DNA of 64,000 nucleotides, from NCBI RefSeq assembly GCF_002288065.1, contig NZ_CP016773.1, forward strand, positions 1 to 64,000, read 5' to 3'. Within the stretch, counting starts at the first letter, position 1. Each line of letters begins with the position of its first letter. Both the position numbers and the translations under genes were made by a program. This DNA is from Candidatus Planktophila sulfonica. Lineage in GTDB: Bacteria; Actinomycetota; Actinomycetes; Nanopelagicales; Nanopelagicaceae. The notes beneath the pieces are model-generated. The model was not told the DNA's origin. It did not search any database and was given only the letters and a program-made list of their open reading frames with translations. Below are positions 17,172-26,391 of this stretch, piece by piece.

Positions 17172-18113
17172 ATGGCCAAAGTATCTTTGAAGCGAAATAA
17201 GCCGCTCCTAGCCGAGCACGGCACCAAGCCATTCACCTCACCGATCGCATCAGCGGTCGTGACTGTGATCGCGCTTTTGTGGACAGTTCCAACTCTTGGA
17301 CTTGTCGTTACATCTTTCCGCACCAAGGAAGACATTCTCTCTTCTGGTTGGTGGACATCATTTAGCAATCCAACATTTACTCTCGATAACTTCCGCGCAG
17401 TTCTGCTTACAGGTGGCGGCTCGCTCGGTTCAGAAGGAATGATTCCTTTTGCAGTGAACTCACTAGCAATCACAATTCCTGCAGTTGTTCTCTCTGTTGG
17501 ATTCGGACTCATGGCTGCATATGCACTTGCCTGGATTCCATTCCGCTTTAGCAACCAGGTCTTCTACTCACTCTTTGCACTGCAAGGTGTTCCACTACAG
17601 CTTTCACTCTTGCCACTTCTTACATTCTTCGCAACAGGTGTTCAAATCGGTGGAACACAAATCATTCCACCACTTGGAATCGTCGGAACTTTGGCTGCTG
17701 TCTGGTTCCCACACGTGATGTTCGGTCTTCCACTTGTTACATACTTACTTCACAACTTCGTTTCAGCACTTCCTCGCGAGCTTCTTGAAGCAGCGCGCGT
17801 CGACGGAGCGAATCACTTCGAAGTCTTCCGCAAGATTGTTCTTCCACTTTCACTTCCTGCAGTTGCATCGATTGCAATCTTCCAGTTCCTATGGATCTGG
17901 AATGACTTGCTTGTAGCTCTCGTATTCGCAGGCGGAACAGATGACGTTGCACCACTGACTCTTCACCTTGCAAACCTCGGTGGTTCACTTGGTTCTAAGT
18001 GGGAGAACGTTGCGCCTGCAGCGTTGTTCTCGATCATCATTCCGTTGATCGTCTTCTTCTCGCTACAGCGCTACTTCGTCCGCGGACTCCTTGCAGGTTC
18101 TGTTAAAAGCTGA
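17172..18113 (+). CDS. Sugar ABC transporter permease (MalG/AglG-like)
   Basis: The second permease, 313 residues, MalG type. It has about six membrane segments and the EAA loop ALPRELLEAARVDGANHFEVFRKIVLPLSLPA. The C-terminus YFVRGLLAGSVKS is typical of this subfamily. Start is the ATG two bases after the first permease stops. It converges with the GH1 gene, with one base between the stops. Confidence 0.94.
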   Translation: MAKVSLKRNKPLLAEHGTKPFTSPIASAVVTVIALLWTVPTLGLVVTSFRTKEDILSSGWWTSFSNPTFTLDNFRAVLLTGGGSLGSEGMIPFAVNSLAITIPAVVLSVGFGLMAAYALAWIPFRFSNQVFYSLFALQGVPLQLSLLPLLTFFATGVQIGGTQIIPPLGIVGTLAAVWFPHVMFGLPLVTYLLHNFVSALPRELLEAARVDGANHFEVFRKIVLPLSLPAVASIAIFQFLWIWNDLLVALVFAGGTDDVAPLTLHLANLGGSLGSKWENVAPAALFSIIIPLIVFFSLQRYFVRGLLAGSVKS

Positions 18114-18114
18114 T

Positions 18115-19488
18115 TTAAACGTCAGCGCCGTTATTGGCGATGACATCCTTGTACCAGTAACCAGAATCCTTAATGGTGCGCTTCTGCGTATCGAAATCAA
18201 CGTGCACGATCCCAAAACGCTTCTCGTATCCGAGCGCCCATTCGAAGTTATCCATCAGTGACCACTCGTAATAACCCTTAAGTGGCGCACCTTCTGCGAT
18301 TGCTTCGGCAAGTGCTGCAAGGTGAGCTTGTAAGTAATTCACACGTCGCTGATCGTGGCACTTTCCATCTTCACTAATTCCTTCATCAAATGCTGCGCCG
18401 TTTTCGGTGATGTAAAGATCAGGAAGAGCGCTTCCATATTCTTTATGCCAACGCATCAAGAGATCCCTAATACCTTCTGGAGTTTGTGGCCAACCCATAT
18501 CCGTTAGATCACCTGGTGCTGCTTCATCAATATCGAGTTCAAAGAGACCGGCGATTGAATGCCACTGCATCGGCTCACCCTTTGATGCATGAATGAAGTT
18601 ATCGAAGTAATAGTTAATTCCAATAAAGTCATTCTTCACTGTTGCTGATTCAAGATCGCCTGGCTTGATAACTTCACCGAGTTCGTCACCAAATTCATCG
18701 AGCAAGATCTGTGGATATTTACCCTTCATAAATGCATCCATCCAGAATGTATTCAAGTGGGCATCACTTACTTCATATGCATGGCGCTGAACTGGATCGT
18801 TCATATCATCAGCACGGAAGTTAGTCTGGTTTAGTACCGGACCAGTCAAAATATCGCTACGCACAGCACGCATCGCATTCGTTGATGCAACATGTGCCAA
18901 GACAGTGTGGTGCGCTGCCGCAAATGCGGACTTGCGATCCTTCACACCTGGTGCGTGAATTCCAATTCCATAGCCAAGCCATGAAACTACCCACGGTTCG
19001 TTAATCGGTGTCCACTTCTTTACGCGATCACCAAAGTGTTCAACGACTGCAGTTGAGTAATCTGCAAAAGCTTTCACGATTTCGCGGTTTGTCCAGCCAC
19101 CCTTATCTTGCAGAGTCTGTGGCAAATCCCAGTGATACAAAGTTGCAAGCGGTTCGATTCCTGCTTCAAGCAACGCATCGATTAAACGATCGTAGAAAGC
19201 GAAACCACGTTCTTCGCGGACGCCATCGCCGTTTGGAAACATACGAGGCCATGCGAATGAGAATCGGTATGACTTAAGACCAAGTTCCTTCATCAGCGCG
19301 ATATCTTCGAGATAGCGGTGATAGTGATCATTGGCGACATCGCCTGTATCGCCGTTGGCTACCTTGCCCGGCGTCTTACAGAATGTGTCCCAGATCGAAA
19401 GCCCGCGGCCATCTTCATAAGCTGCGCCCTCGATTTGATAGCTGGAGGTCGCAGCGCCCCAGATAAAGTCCTTTGGAAAAGTGGCCAT
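18115..19488 (-). CDS. Beta-glucosidase, glycoside hydrolase family 1
   Basis: A retaining GH1 enzyme that would hydrolyse beta-glucosides. The 457-residue TIM barrel begins FPKDFIWGAATSSYQIEGA, carries the acid/base Glu164 in TPINEPWV and the nucleophile Glu362 in YITENGAAF, and ends with the SLMDNFEWALGYEKRFGIVHVD block. It has no signal peptide and is cytoplasmic. Its neighbours suggest it splits a disaccharide brought in by the adjacent importer. A TACGCT hexamer six bases before the ATG suggests a leaderless mRNA. Confidence 0.95.
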   Translation of the reverse strand: MATFPKDFIWGAATSSYQIEGAAYEDGRGLSIWDTFCKTPGKVANGDTGDVANDHYHRYLEDIALMKELGLKSYRFSFAWPRMFPNGDGVREERGFAFYDRLIDALLEAGIEPLATLYHWDLPQTLQDKGGWTNREIVKAFADYSTAVVEHFGDRVKKWTPINEPWVVSWLGYGIGIHAPGVKDRKSAFAAAHHTVLAHVASTNAMRAVRSDILTGPVLNQTNFRADDMNDPVQRHAYEVSDAHLNTFWMDAFMKGKYPQILLDEFGDELGEVIKPGDLESATVKNDFIGINYYFDNFIHASKGEPMQWHSIAGLFELDIDEAAPGDLTDMGWPQTPEGIRDLLMRWHKEYGSALPDLYITENGAAFDEGISEDGKCHDQRRVNYLQAHLAALAEAIAEGAPLKGYYEWSLMDNFEWALGYEKRFGIVHVDFDTQKRTIKDSGYWYKDVIANNGADV

Positions 19489-19494
19489 GGAGTG

Positions 19495-19500
19495 AGCGTA
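19495..19500 (-). promoter_or_regulatory. -10 box (TACGCT), leaderless GH1 mRNA
   Basis: On the minus strand TACGCT is followed by six bases and the ATG of the beta-glucosidase gene. No ribosome-binding site fits in between. Confidence 0.45.
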
Positions 19501-19623
19501 CTTTCACATGTAATAAATATGTATAGATTTGCTAAAAAGCCCCCTCCAGACCCTAAACTTCGCAGAGCCTGCGCGCCTCTCCCTCAACTTGGGGCGCCCT
19601 GACTCTCCAATGGAGGAGAAAAC

Positions 19624-21909
19624 ATGACAGCTTCTGCTGCCCTATCGACCGTGCAAGTAACCGGTTCAAATCTCAACATCACCTATGTGGTTCTCGCAGT
19701 CGCCCTCGGCGCACTCGGAATCGCCTTCGCTCTTCGCCAGCAAGTCTTGGCTGCAAGCGACGGAACAGACAAGATGCGCGAGATCGCTGAAGCTGTCCAA
19801 GAAGGCGCTGCGGCATACCTTGCCCGCCAGTTCCGCACACTTTCATATTTCGTAGGAATCGTCTTCTTCCTCCTACTCGCACTCCCAGCTGACACCACCG
19901 CACTTCGCGTTGGTCGCTCTGTCTTCTTCCTCCTTGGCGCAGGTTTCTCTGCACTCGTTGGATATAACGGCATGTGGCTCGCAGTACGCGCAAACGTTCG
20001 CGTCGCAGAAGCTGCTCGTCAGAAGGATGGCAGCAAGGCAGTTCAGATCGCATTCCGCACAGGCGGCGTTGTCGGTATGACAACTGTTGGTCTCGGACTT
20101 GTTGGTGCATCCCTCGTTGTAATTCTCTTCCGCGAGAACGCACCAGTTGTTCTCGAAGGTTTCGGTTTCGGTGCTGCAATGCTCGCGATGTTTATGCGCG
20201 TCGGCGGCGGTATCTTCACAAAGGCAGCTGACGTCGGAGCAGACCTTGTCGGTAAAGTTGAAAAAGGTATTCCAGAAGATGACCCACGTAACCCTGCAAC
20301 AATTGCAGATAACGTTGGCGATAACGTCGGTGACTGCGCTGGTATGGCTGCAGACCTCTTCGAGTCATATGCAGTAACACTCGTTGCAGCACTCATTTTG
20401 GGTAAGGCTGCATTCGGTAACGAAGGTCTTATCTACCCACTGATCGTTCCTGCAATCGGAATCATCACAGCTGTTATCGGAATCTTCGCAACTCGTTTGC
20501 GTTCAACAGATAAGTCAGCAATGAGCGCAATTAACCGCTCATTCTTTATGTCAGCAATTATCTCTGCAGGTCTTACAGGCCTAGCAACATTTACCTACCT
20601 TCCAGGTAAGTTCAACTTGCTTACAAACTACTCACCAACAGTTCTTGAAGAAGCTGGCAATATCAACCCACGCGTTCTCGCATTCGGTGCAGTAATCATC
20701 GGAATCGTTCTTGCCGCAGCAATTCAGGTACTTACAGGCTTCTTTACTGAAACCGGCAAGCGCCCAGTAAACGATGTAGCAGCCTCATCTCAGACAGGTG
20801 CGGCAACAGTAATTCTCGCTGGTATCTCAGTCGGTTTCGAATCAGCTGTGTACTCAGCACTTCTTATCGCAGCAGCAGTATTCGGTGCATTCTTGCTCGG
20901 TGGCGGATCAGTTGTCTTGTCACTCTTCGCAATCGCACTCGCAGGAACTGGCTTGCTTACAACAGTAGGCGTCATCGTTGCGATGGATACATTCGGCCCA
21001 ATCTCAGATAACGCACAAGGCATTGCAGAAATGTCAGGCGACGTTAAGGGCGAAGGCGCACAGATTCTTACTTCACTTGATGCAGTTGGTAATACAACTA
21101 AGGCAATCACTAAGGGAATCGCAATCGCGACAGCTGTTCTTGCAGCAACTGCGTTGTTCGGCGCATTCACCGATGCAATCAAGGAAGCAGTTATCAAGGC
21201 AGTTGGCGAAGGCACAACAGTTGCTCTCGAATACCAAGGCGTTCTTGATATCGCATCTCCTCGCAACCTCGTCGGTTTGATTATCGGTGCAGCAGTTGTA
21301 TTCCTCTTCTCAGGACTTGCAATCAACGCAGTATCACGCGCAGCGGGTGCAGTTGTTGTTGAAGTTCGTAACCAGTTCAAGCTTCACCCAGGAATCATGA
21401 AGGGCACAGAAAAGCCTGAGTACGGCCGCGTTGTCGATATCTGTACTCGCGACTCACTACGTGAACTCGTAACTCCAGGACTTCTTGCAGTGATGGCACC
21501 AATCGCAGTTGGCTTCGGTCTCGGCGTTGGCGCACTCGGTGCATACCTTGCAGGTGCAATCGGTACAGGTACTTTGATGGCTGTCTTCCTTTCAAACTCA
21601 GGCGGAGCTTGGGATAACGCAAAGAAGATGGTTGAAGATGGACAACACGGCGGCAAGGGCACAGATGCCCACGCAGCAACAGTTGTTGGTGACACTGTCG
21701 GAGATCCATTTAAGGACACAGCAGGCCCTGCAATCAACCCACTTATCAAGGTGATGAACCTTGTTGGTCTCTTGATTACACCTGCGATTGTTAGCTTCGC
21801 ACTTCCAACACAATCAACGAAGTCACTGCTTATTGCAGCAGTTGCAGTTGTTGTGATTATCGGAGCTCTTATTCGCAACCGTCGTCAATCGACAACTATC
21901 GACTACTAA
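19624..21909 (+). CDS. hppA: Membrane-bound proton-pumping pyrophosphatase
   Basis: HppA couples PPi hydrolysis to H+ pumping and recovers energy from biosynthesis. The 761-residue protein has about 16 membrane segments, the PPi-binding block KAADVGADLVGKVE near residue 200, DNVGDNVGDCAGMAADLFESY, and the C-terminal DTVGDPFKDTAGPAINPLIK. The motif GNTTKA at about residue 489 has Lys, where K+-dependent enzymes have Ala, so this should be the K+-independent H+-pumping type. GGAGGAG precedes the ATG. Confidence 0.96.
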   Translation: MTASAALSTVQVTGSNLNITYVVLAVALGALGIAFALRQQVLAASDGTDKMREIAEAVQEGAAAYLARQFRTLSYFVGIVFFLLLALPADTTALRVGRSVFFLLGAGFSALVGYNGMWLAVRANVRVAEAARQKDGSKAVQIAFRTGGVVGMTTVGLGLVGASLVVILFRENAPVVLEGFGFGAAMLAMFMRVGGGIFTKAADVGADLVGKVEKGIPEDDPRNPATIADNVGDNVGDCAGMAADLFESYAVTLVAALILGKAAFGNEGLIYPLIVPAIGIITAVIGIFATRLRSTDKSAMSAINRSFFMSAIISAGLTGLATFTYLPGKFNLLTNYSPTVLEEAGNINPRVLAFGAVIIGIVLAAAIQVLTGFFTETGKRPVNDVAASSQTGAATVILAGISVGFESAVYSALLIAAAVFGAFLLGGGSVVLSLFAIALAGTGLLTTVGVIVAMDTFGPISDNAQGIAEMSGDVKGEGAQILTSLDAVGNTTKAITKGIAIATAVLAATALFGAFTDAIKEAVIKAVGEGTTVALEYQGVLDIASPRNLVGLIIGAAVVFLFSGLAINAVSRAAGAVVVEVRNQFKLHPGIMKGTEKPEYGRVVDICTRDSLRELVTPGLLAVMAPIAVGFGLGVGALGAYLAGAIGTGTLMAVFLSNSGGAWDNAKKMVEDGQHGGKGTDAHAATVVGDTVGDPFKDTAGPAINPLIKVMNLVGLLITPAIVSFALPTQSTKSLLIAAVAVVVIIGALIRNRRQSTTIDY

Positions 21910-21930
21910 GCCAAGGCACTTCCCCAACCA

Positions 21931-24693
21931 ATGGCAAAAGATCTCAAGAAGCTGGTGATCGTTGAATCACCAGCGAAGGCACGCAAAATTGGCGGCTACC
22001 TCGGCGATGGTTTCATCGTCGAGGCTAGCGTCGGTCATATTCGCGATCTGCCGCAGCGCGCAGCTGATATCCCTAAAGAGGTAAAGAAGCTCGCTTGGTC
22101 CAAAGAAGGCGTCGATATCGAAAATGATTTCGCACCTTTATATGTCATTAACCCCGACAAGAAGGCGAAAGTTGCCGAGCTTAAGGAGTTGATGAAGGAC
22201 GCTGAAGAGATCCTTCTTGCAACTGACGAAGACCGCGAAGGCGAAGCAATCGCCTGGCACCTCGTTGAAGTACTACAGCCAAAGATTCCCATTAAGCGCA
22301 TGGTCTTTAACGAGATCACCGAAGAGGCAATCAAGGCAGCTGTCGAAAACACTCGCGACCTTGATTACAACCTCATTGATGCACAAGAAACACGTCGTGT
22401 ACTAGACCGTCTCTATGGTTACCGACTTTCACCAGTATTGTGGAAGAAAGTTATGCCACGCATTTCAGCAGGGCGCGTTCAATCTGTTGCCACACGCCTC
22501 ATCGTTGAAAAAGAACGCGAACGCATGGCCTTCATCTCATCTTCTTGGTGGGATCTCAATGCAAAGACAGAGCTTGGCTTTACTGCACGACTGCTTTCAG
22601 TAGATGGCAAGAAAGTAGCCTCCACCGCTGACTTCGGCGCAGATGGCGCAGTTAAAGAGAAGTCACTTAAAGACATTCTCTTGCTTGATGAAAAGCAAGC
22701 AACAGCTCTTACTGAAAGCTTAAAGAACACACCACTGACCGTTAAGTCGATGGAAGAAAGCCCACGCACCGAACGTCCTAAGCCACCATTTACTACATCA
22801 ACAATGCAACAGGACGCGGGTTCACGACTTGGTTGGGGCGCACAAATCACTATGCGTATTGCACAACGTTTGTACGAAAACGGTTACATCACCTACATGC
22901 GTACAGACTCAATCAACTTATCTGATCAAGCAATCAAAGCTGCACGCGCGGCCGCAACTTCGCTCTACGGAAAAGATCACGTCTACGAAACCGCGCGCCT
23001 TTACCAAGGTAAATCTAAGAACGCACAAGAAGCGCACGAAGCAATTCGCCCAGCAGGAGATGTCTTCAAGACCCCTGGTGAATTAGCACCCGAACTTTCA
23101 CGTGATGAATTCGCACTATATGACCTCATCTGGAAGCGCACCGTTGCTTCCCAAATGGCTGATGCCAAGAAGATGCAGATGCGCGTCGACTTCGATGCAC
23201 AAACCGCAGATAAGAAAGAGACAATCTTCCGTGCCAACGGTTCAGTCATTACCTTCCCAGGTTTTTTAGCTGCATACGATGACATCGCAACTGATGAAAA
23301 CAAGGATGAAGAATCAGAAGACCGTCGCTTGCCTGCAATGACTGTTGGTCAATCAGTAAAGGTCGATGAATACTCTTGCGAAGGCCACGACACCAAGCCA
23401 CCTGCGCGTTACACCGAACCAACTCTCGTTAAAAAGTTAGAAGAACTCGGTATCGGTCGCCCTTCAACATTCGCATCCATCATTCAAACCATTCAAGATC
23501 GCGGCTATGTCTATAAACGCGGCCGCGCACTTGTTCCAACCTTCCTCGCATTCTCAGTGACAGGCTTGCTTGAAACCCACTTCACCAAGCTTGTGGATTA
23601 CGACTTCACAGCCTCAATGGAAGAAGATCTCGACAAGATTGCATCCGGTGAAGCAGGCCGCGTCGATTGGCTGCGCGATTTCTACTACGGCGTCGATGGC
23701 CAACCAGGACTTAACGAACTCGCACTCGACCTAGGCGTTATTGATGCGCGCGCCACCAACACAATGAATTTATCTGACACCATCGAAATCCGCGTTGGTC
23801 GCTACGGTGCGTATCTACAAGAGAACATCCCTGATCAAGATCGCAAGCTCGCCAACATTCCTGAAAACCTTGCACCCGATGAACTCACTCTTGAGAAAGC
23901 AATCGAACTTCTTGCAGCTCCATCAGGTGAACGCGAACTCGGCGTAGACCCAAAGACAAACTTTGAAGTCGTTGCAAAGTCAGGACGCTTCGGCCCATAC
24001 ATCACTGAAATCTTCCCTGAAGAACCTGTCGAACTTAACGATAAGGGCGAACCAAAGAAGAAGCGCAAGAAAGCCGATGCACCAAAACCAAAGACAGCAT
24101 CCCTGCTTTCCACCATGAACCTCGACACCATCACACTCGATGATGCACTCAAACTCTTATCTCTTCCGCGCGTACTTGGCACCAACAGCGCAGGAGATGA
24201 AATCACCGTGCAGAACGGCCGCTACGGTCCGTATCTCAAGGCCGGCGCAGATTCACGCACACTCACATCTGAAGACCAACTCTTTTCTATTAACCTCGAT
24301 GAGGCACTTGAGATTTACTCAAAGCCAAAGGAACGCCGCCGCGGTGTTGCAAAGCCTCCACTGAAAGAACTCGGCGTGGATCCAGGCAGTGAAAAACAAG
24401 TCATCATTAAAGATGGTCGCTTCGGTATGTATGTCACCGATAGTGAAACCAATGCAACGCTTCGTCGCGGTGACACGTTAGAGGCTATGACTCTCGAACG
24501 CGGACTCGAACTCCTTGCAGGCCGCCGCGCATGGGAAGCAGAAAACGGCCCAACACCTAAAAAGTCACGCAAAAAGGCAGCCAAGGTAAAGCCAGGAGAT
24601 GCTGCCCCAACTCTTACAAAGAACACCGTAAAGAAAGCAGCAACAAAGAAGAAAGCCGCCAAGAAAGCCACAGGAAAAGCGAAGAAGGCTTAA
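21931..24693 (+). CDS. topA: DNA topoisomerase I
   Basis: TopA relaxes negative supercoils through a 5'-phosphotyrosine intermediate. The 920-residue protein begins LVIVESPAKARKIGGYLG (Toprim), with ATDEDREGEAIAWHL for Mg2+, and has the active-site region YITYMRTDSINLS. The C-terminus has repeated LGVDPxTxxxVxxxxGRFGPY-type modules instead of Cys4 zinc fingers, and a lysine/alanine-rich tail, as in other actinobacterial TopA. It starts 21 bp after hppA. Confidence 0.97.
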   Translation: MAKDLKKLVIVESPAKARKIGGYLGDGFIVEASVGHIRDLPQRAADIPKEVKKLAWSKEGVDIENDFAPLYVINPDKKAKVAELKELMKDAEEILLATDEDREGEAIAWHLVEVLQPKIPIKRMVFNEITEEAIKAAVENTRDLDYNLIDAQETRRVLDRLYGYRLSPVLWKKVMPRISAGRVQSVATRLIVEKERERMAFISSSWWDLNAKTELGFTARLLSVDGKKVASTADFGADGAVKEKSLKDILLLDEKQATALTESLKNTPLTVKSMEESPRTERPKPPFTTSTMQQDAGSRLGWGAQITMRIAQRLYENGYITYMRTDSINLSDQAIKAARAAATSLYGKDHVYETARLYQGKSKNAQEAHEAIRPAGDVFKTPGELAPELSRDEFALYDLIWKRTVASQMADAKKMQMRVDFDAQTADKKETIFRANGSVITFPGFLAAYDDIATDENKDEESEDRRLPAMTVGQSVKVDEYSCEGHDTKPPARYTEPTLVKKLEELGIGRPSTFASIIQTIQDRGYVYKRGRALVPTFLAFSVTGLLETHFTKLVDYDFTASMEEDLDKIASGEAGRVDWLRDFYYGVDGQPGLNELALDLGVIDARATNTMNLSDTIEIRVGRYGAYLQENIPDQDRKLANIPENLAPDELTLEKAIELLAAPSGERELGVDPKTNFEVVAKSGRFGPYITEIFPEEPVELNDKGEPKKKRKKADAPKPKTASLLSTMNLDTITLDDALKLLSLPRVLGTNSAGDEITVQNGRYGPYLKAGADSRTLTSEDQLFSINLDEALEIYSKPKERRRGVAKPPLKELGVDPGSEKQVIIKDGRFGMYVTDSETNATLRRGDTLEAMTLERGLELLAGRRAWEAENGPTPKKSRKKAAKVKPGDAAPTLTKNTVKKAATKKKAAKKATGKAKKA

Positions 24694-24709
24694 CTACTTC
24701 GCCAAGTAG
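24694..24709 (+). terminator. Short hairpin after topA
   Basis: CTACTT (24694-24699), loop CGCC and AAGTAG (24704-24709) form a 6-bp stem just after the topA stop. There is no T-run. The right arm runs into the galE -10 box TAGACT, so the stem may matter for both genes. Confidence 0.35.
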
Positions 24710-24712
24710 ACT
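24707..24712 (+). promoter_or_regulatory. -10 box (TAGACT), leaderless galE mRNA
   Basis: TAGACT is followed by exactly six bases and the galE ATG at 24719, leaving no room for a ribosome-binding site. Confidence 0.5.
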
Positions 24713-24718
24713 CCACTC

Positions 24719-25687
24719 ATGACTCAAGAGACGTGGTTACTTACCGGAGGCGCTGGATACATCGGCACACATATCGCTGATGAATTCATCCGCAACGGCA
24801 AGAACGTCGTCATCTATGACTCGCTCTACCAGGGCCTTGAATCCCGCATCGTCTACCTGCGCGCAAAGCACAACGTCGAAATCCCACTGATCAAAGCCGA
24901 TATACGCGATTACAACGAGATCGAAAGCGTAATCCGCACCCACAAGATTGATGGCATCGTCCACACCGCAGCACTCAAAGCAGTCGGTGAATCTATGGAA
25001 AAGCCAGATGAGTACTTCGAAGTAAACCTCGATGCCACAACAGAACTCCTTGAAATCGCAAAGCGCAACGGTGTTAAGAAATTTATCTTCTCATCCACTG
25101 CAGCTGTCTACGGCAGCCCAGATTCAATGGATCCCTGCAAAGAAGATGGCGACAAGAAACCAATCTCTCCTTACGGTGATTCTAAGTACCAAGCAGAGTC
25201 AAAAGTCACCGACTTCATCAACCTAGAGGGAAATCACGGAACATCACTTCGCTTCTTCAACGTCGTAGGAGCTGCTGCCCCAGAACTTCTCGATAACTCA
25301 GTAGAAAACCTTGTCCCAATCGTTCTTGGCAAACTCAACAAAGGTGAAGCACCAACAATCTTCGGAACCGATTACCCAACTCCCGATGGCACATGTATCC
25401 GCGACTACGTCGATGTCCGCGATATCGCCCGCGCACATTTAGCTGCAGCCAATGCCACAACCAAACTTCCACCCGCAATGAATATCGGCACCGGCCGCGG
25501 CGCATCAGTGCGCGAGATCATCAAGCTCGTACTTGAAGCCACCAACAAGGGCGACACCAAGGTCAACGAAGTCGAACGTCGCGCAGGCGACCCAGCTTTC
25601 CTCTGTGCAGATATCAACCTCGCCAAGTTAGCGATGGGCTTTACCTCGCAATACTCACTTGAGGAGAGCGTCCGCAGCCTCTTTTAG
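24719..25687 (+). CDS. galE: UDP-glucose 4-epimerase (GalE-like)
   Basis: An extended short-chain dehydrogenase that interconverts UDP-Glc and UDP-Gal (or their GlcNAc/GalNAc forms). The 322-residue protein has the NAD motif TGGAGYIGTH, the HTAALKAVGES block, and catalytic Ser in SSTAAVYG with YxxxK in SPYGDSKY. The ending HLAAANATTKLPPAMNIGTGRG matches GalE. Its G+C and codon style resemble topA, not the island that follows. It is the last core-style gene before the first glycan island. Confidence 0.88.
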   Translation: MTQETWLLTGGAGYIGTHIADEFIRNGKNVVIYDSLYQGLESRIVYLRAKHNVEIPLIKADIRDYNEIESVIRTHKIDGIVHTAALKAVGESMEKPDEYFEVNLDATTELLEIAKRNGVKKFIFSSTAAVYGSPDSMDPCKEDGDKKPISPYGDSKYQAESKVTDFINLEGNHGTSLRFFNVVGAAAPELLDNSVENLVPIVLGKLNKGEAPTIFGTDYPTPDGTCIRDYVDVRDIARAHLAAANATTKLPPAMNIGTGRGASVREIIKLVLEATNKGDTKVNEVERRAGDPAFLCADINLAKLAMGFTSQYSLEESVRSLF

Positions 25688-25704
25688 AGCAGGATAATAT
25701 CTAA

Positions 25705-26391
25705 ATGAAAATCATTGCCCTGATTCCTGCGAGAGCTGGTTCCAAATCCATAAAAGATAAGAATTTACAGAGAATTTCAGGTGAGAGTCTGCTCGAAAAA
25801 ACTATCTTGCACTCTCAGAAAGTAATCCAGATATCGGATGTTTATGTATCGTCTGATTCAGACGAAATACTCCAATTCTCGCGATCTCTGGGATGTAAAC
25901 CAATAAAGCGACCAGATTTATTCTCAAATGATTCTGCAACCGCGGACGACGTCGTGAGAGATTTCTTGCTGCAGACTCGATTTATCGAAGTACCCGAAGT
26001 ATTGATAGTTTACCTTCAGCCAACTTCTCCTTTTCGAGAAATTGGAATGATCGAAAAAGGAATTGAAGATTATTTACGGAATAGTAATCCGGTTATTGCG
26101 GTAACTGATGTGTACCAACATCCATTTAAGACATTAAAGCTTGACAAGTCTGGAAAAGTAGAAAAGTACTTAGAAAATTCAGATCCCACCGCGAATCGAC
26201 AGTCACTCCCAAGAGCGATCATTGCTTCCGGCTCCCTCTATATATTCTCAGTGCAAGACTTTGAGACGAATGGAGGAATTCCAGTAAGTGGAGCCACACC
26301 TATTTTTGTTACAGGGGTCTATGCTTTGGATATCGATACTGAGTTCGATTTAATAATCGCGCAAAAGATAGGGAATGATTATGAAGTTTGA
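25705..26391 (+). CDS. neuA: CMP-nonulosonate cytidylyltransferase (NeuA/LegF-like)
   Basis: Activates a nonulosonic (sialic-type) acid with CTP. The 228-residue protein begins ALIPARAGSKSIKDKNLQRISG, the nucleotide-binding signature of CMP-sugar synthetases, followed by VYVSSDSDEIL, YLQPTSPFRE and GSLYIF. Which acid it uses (Neu5Ac, legionaminate, pseudaminate) cannot be told. GATAAT six bases before the ATG may be a -10 box. It opens the neuA-neuB-neuC run and marks a drop in G+C relative to galE. Confidence 0.85.
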   Translation: MKIIALIPARAGSKSIKDKNLQRISGESLLEKTILHSQKVIQISDVYVSSDSDEILQFSRSLGCKPIKRPDLFSNDSATADDVVRDFLLQTRFIEVPEVLIVYLQPTSPFREIGMIEKGIEDYLRNSNPVIAVTDVYQHPFKTLKLDKSGKVEKYLENSDPTANRQSLPRAIIASGSLYIFSVQDFETNGGIPVSGATPIFVTGVYALDIDTEFDLIIAQKIGNDYEV

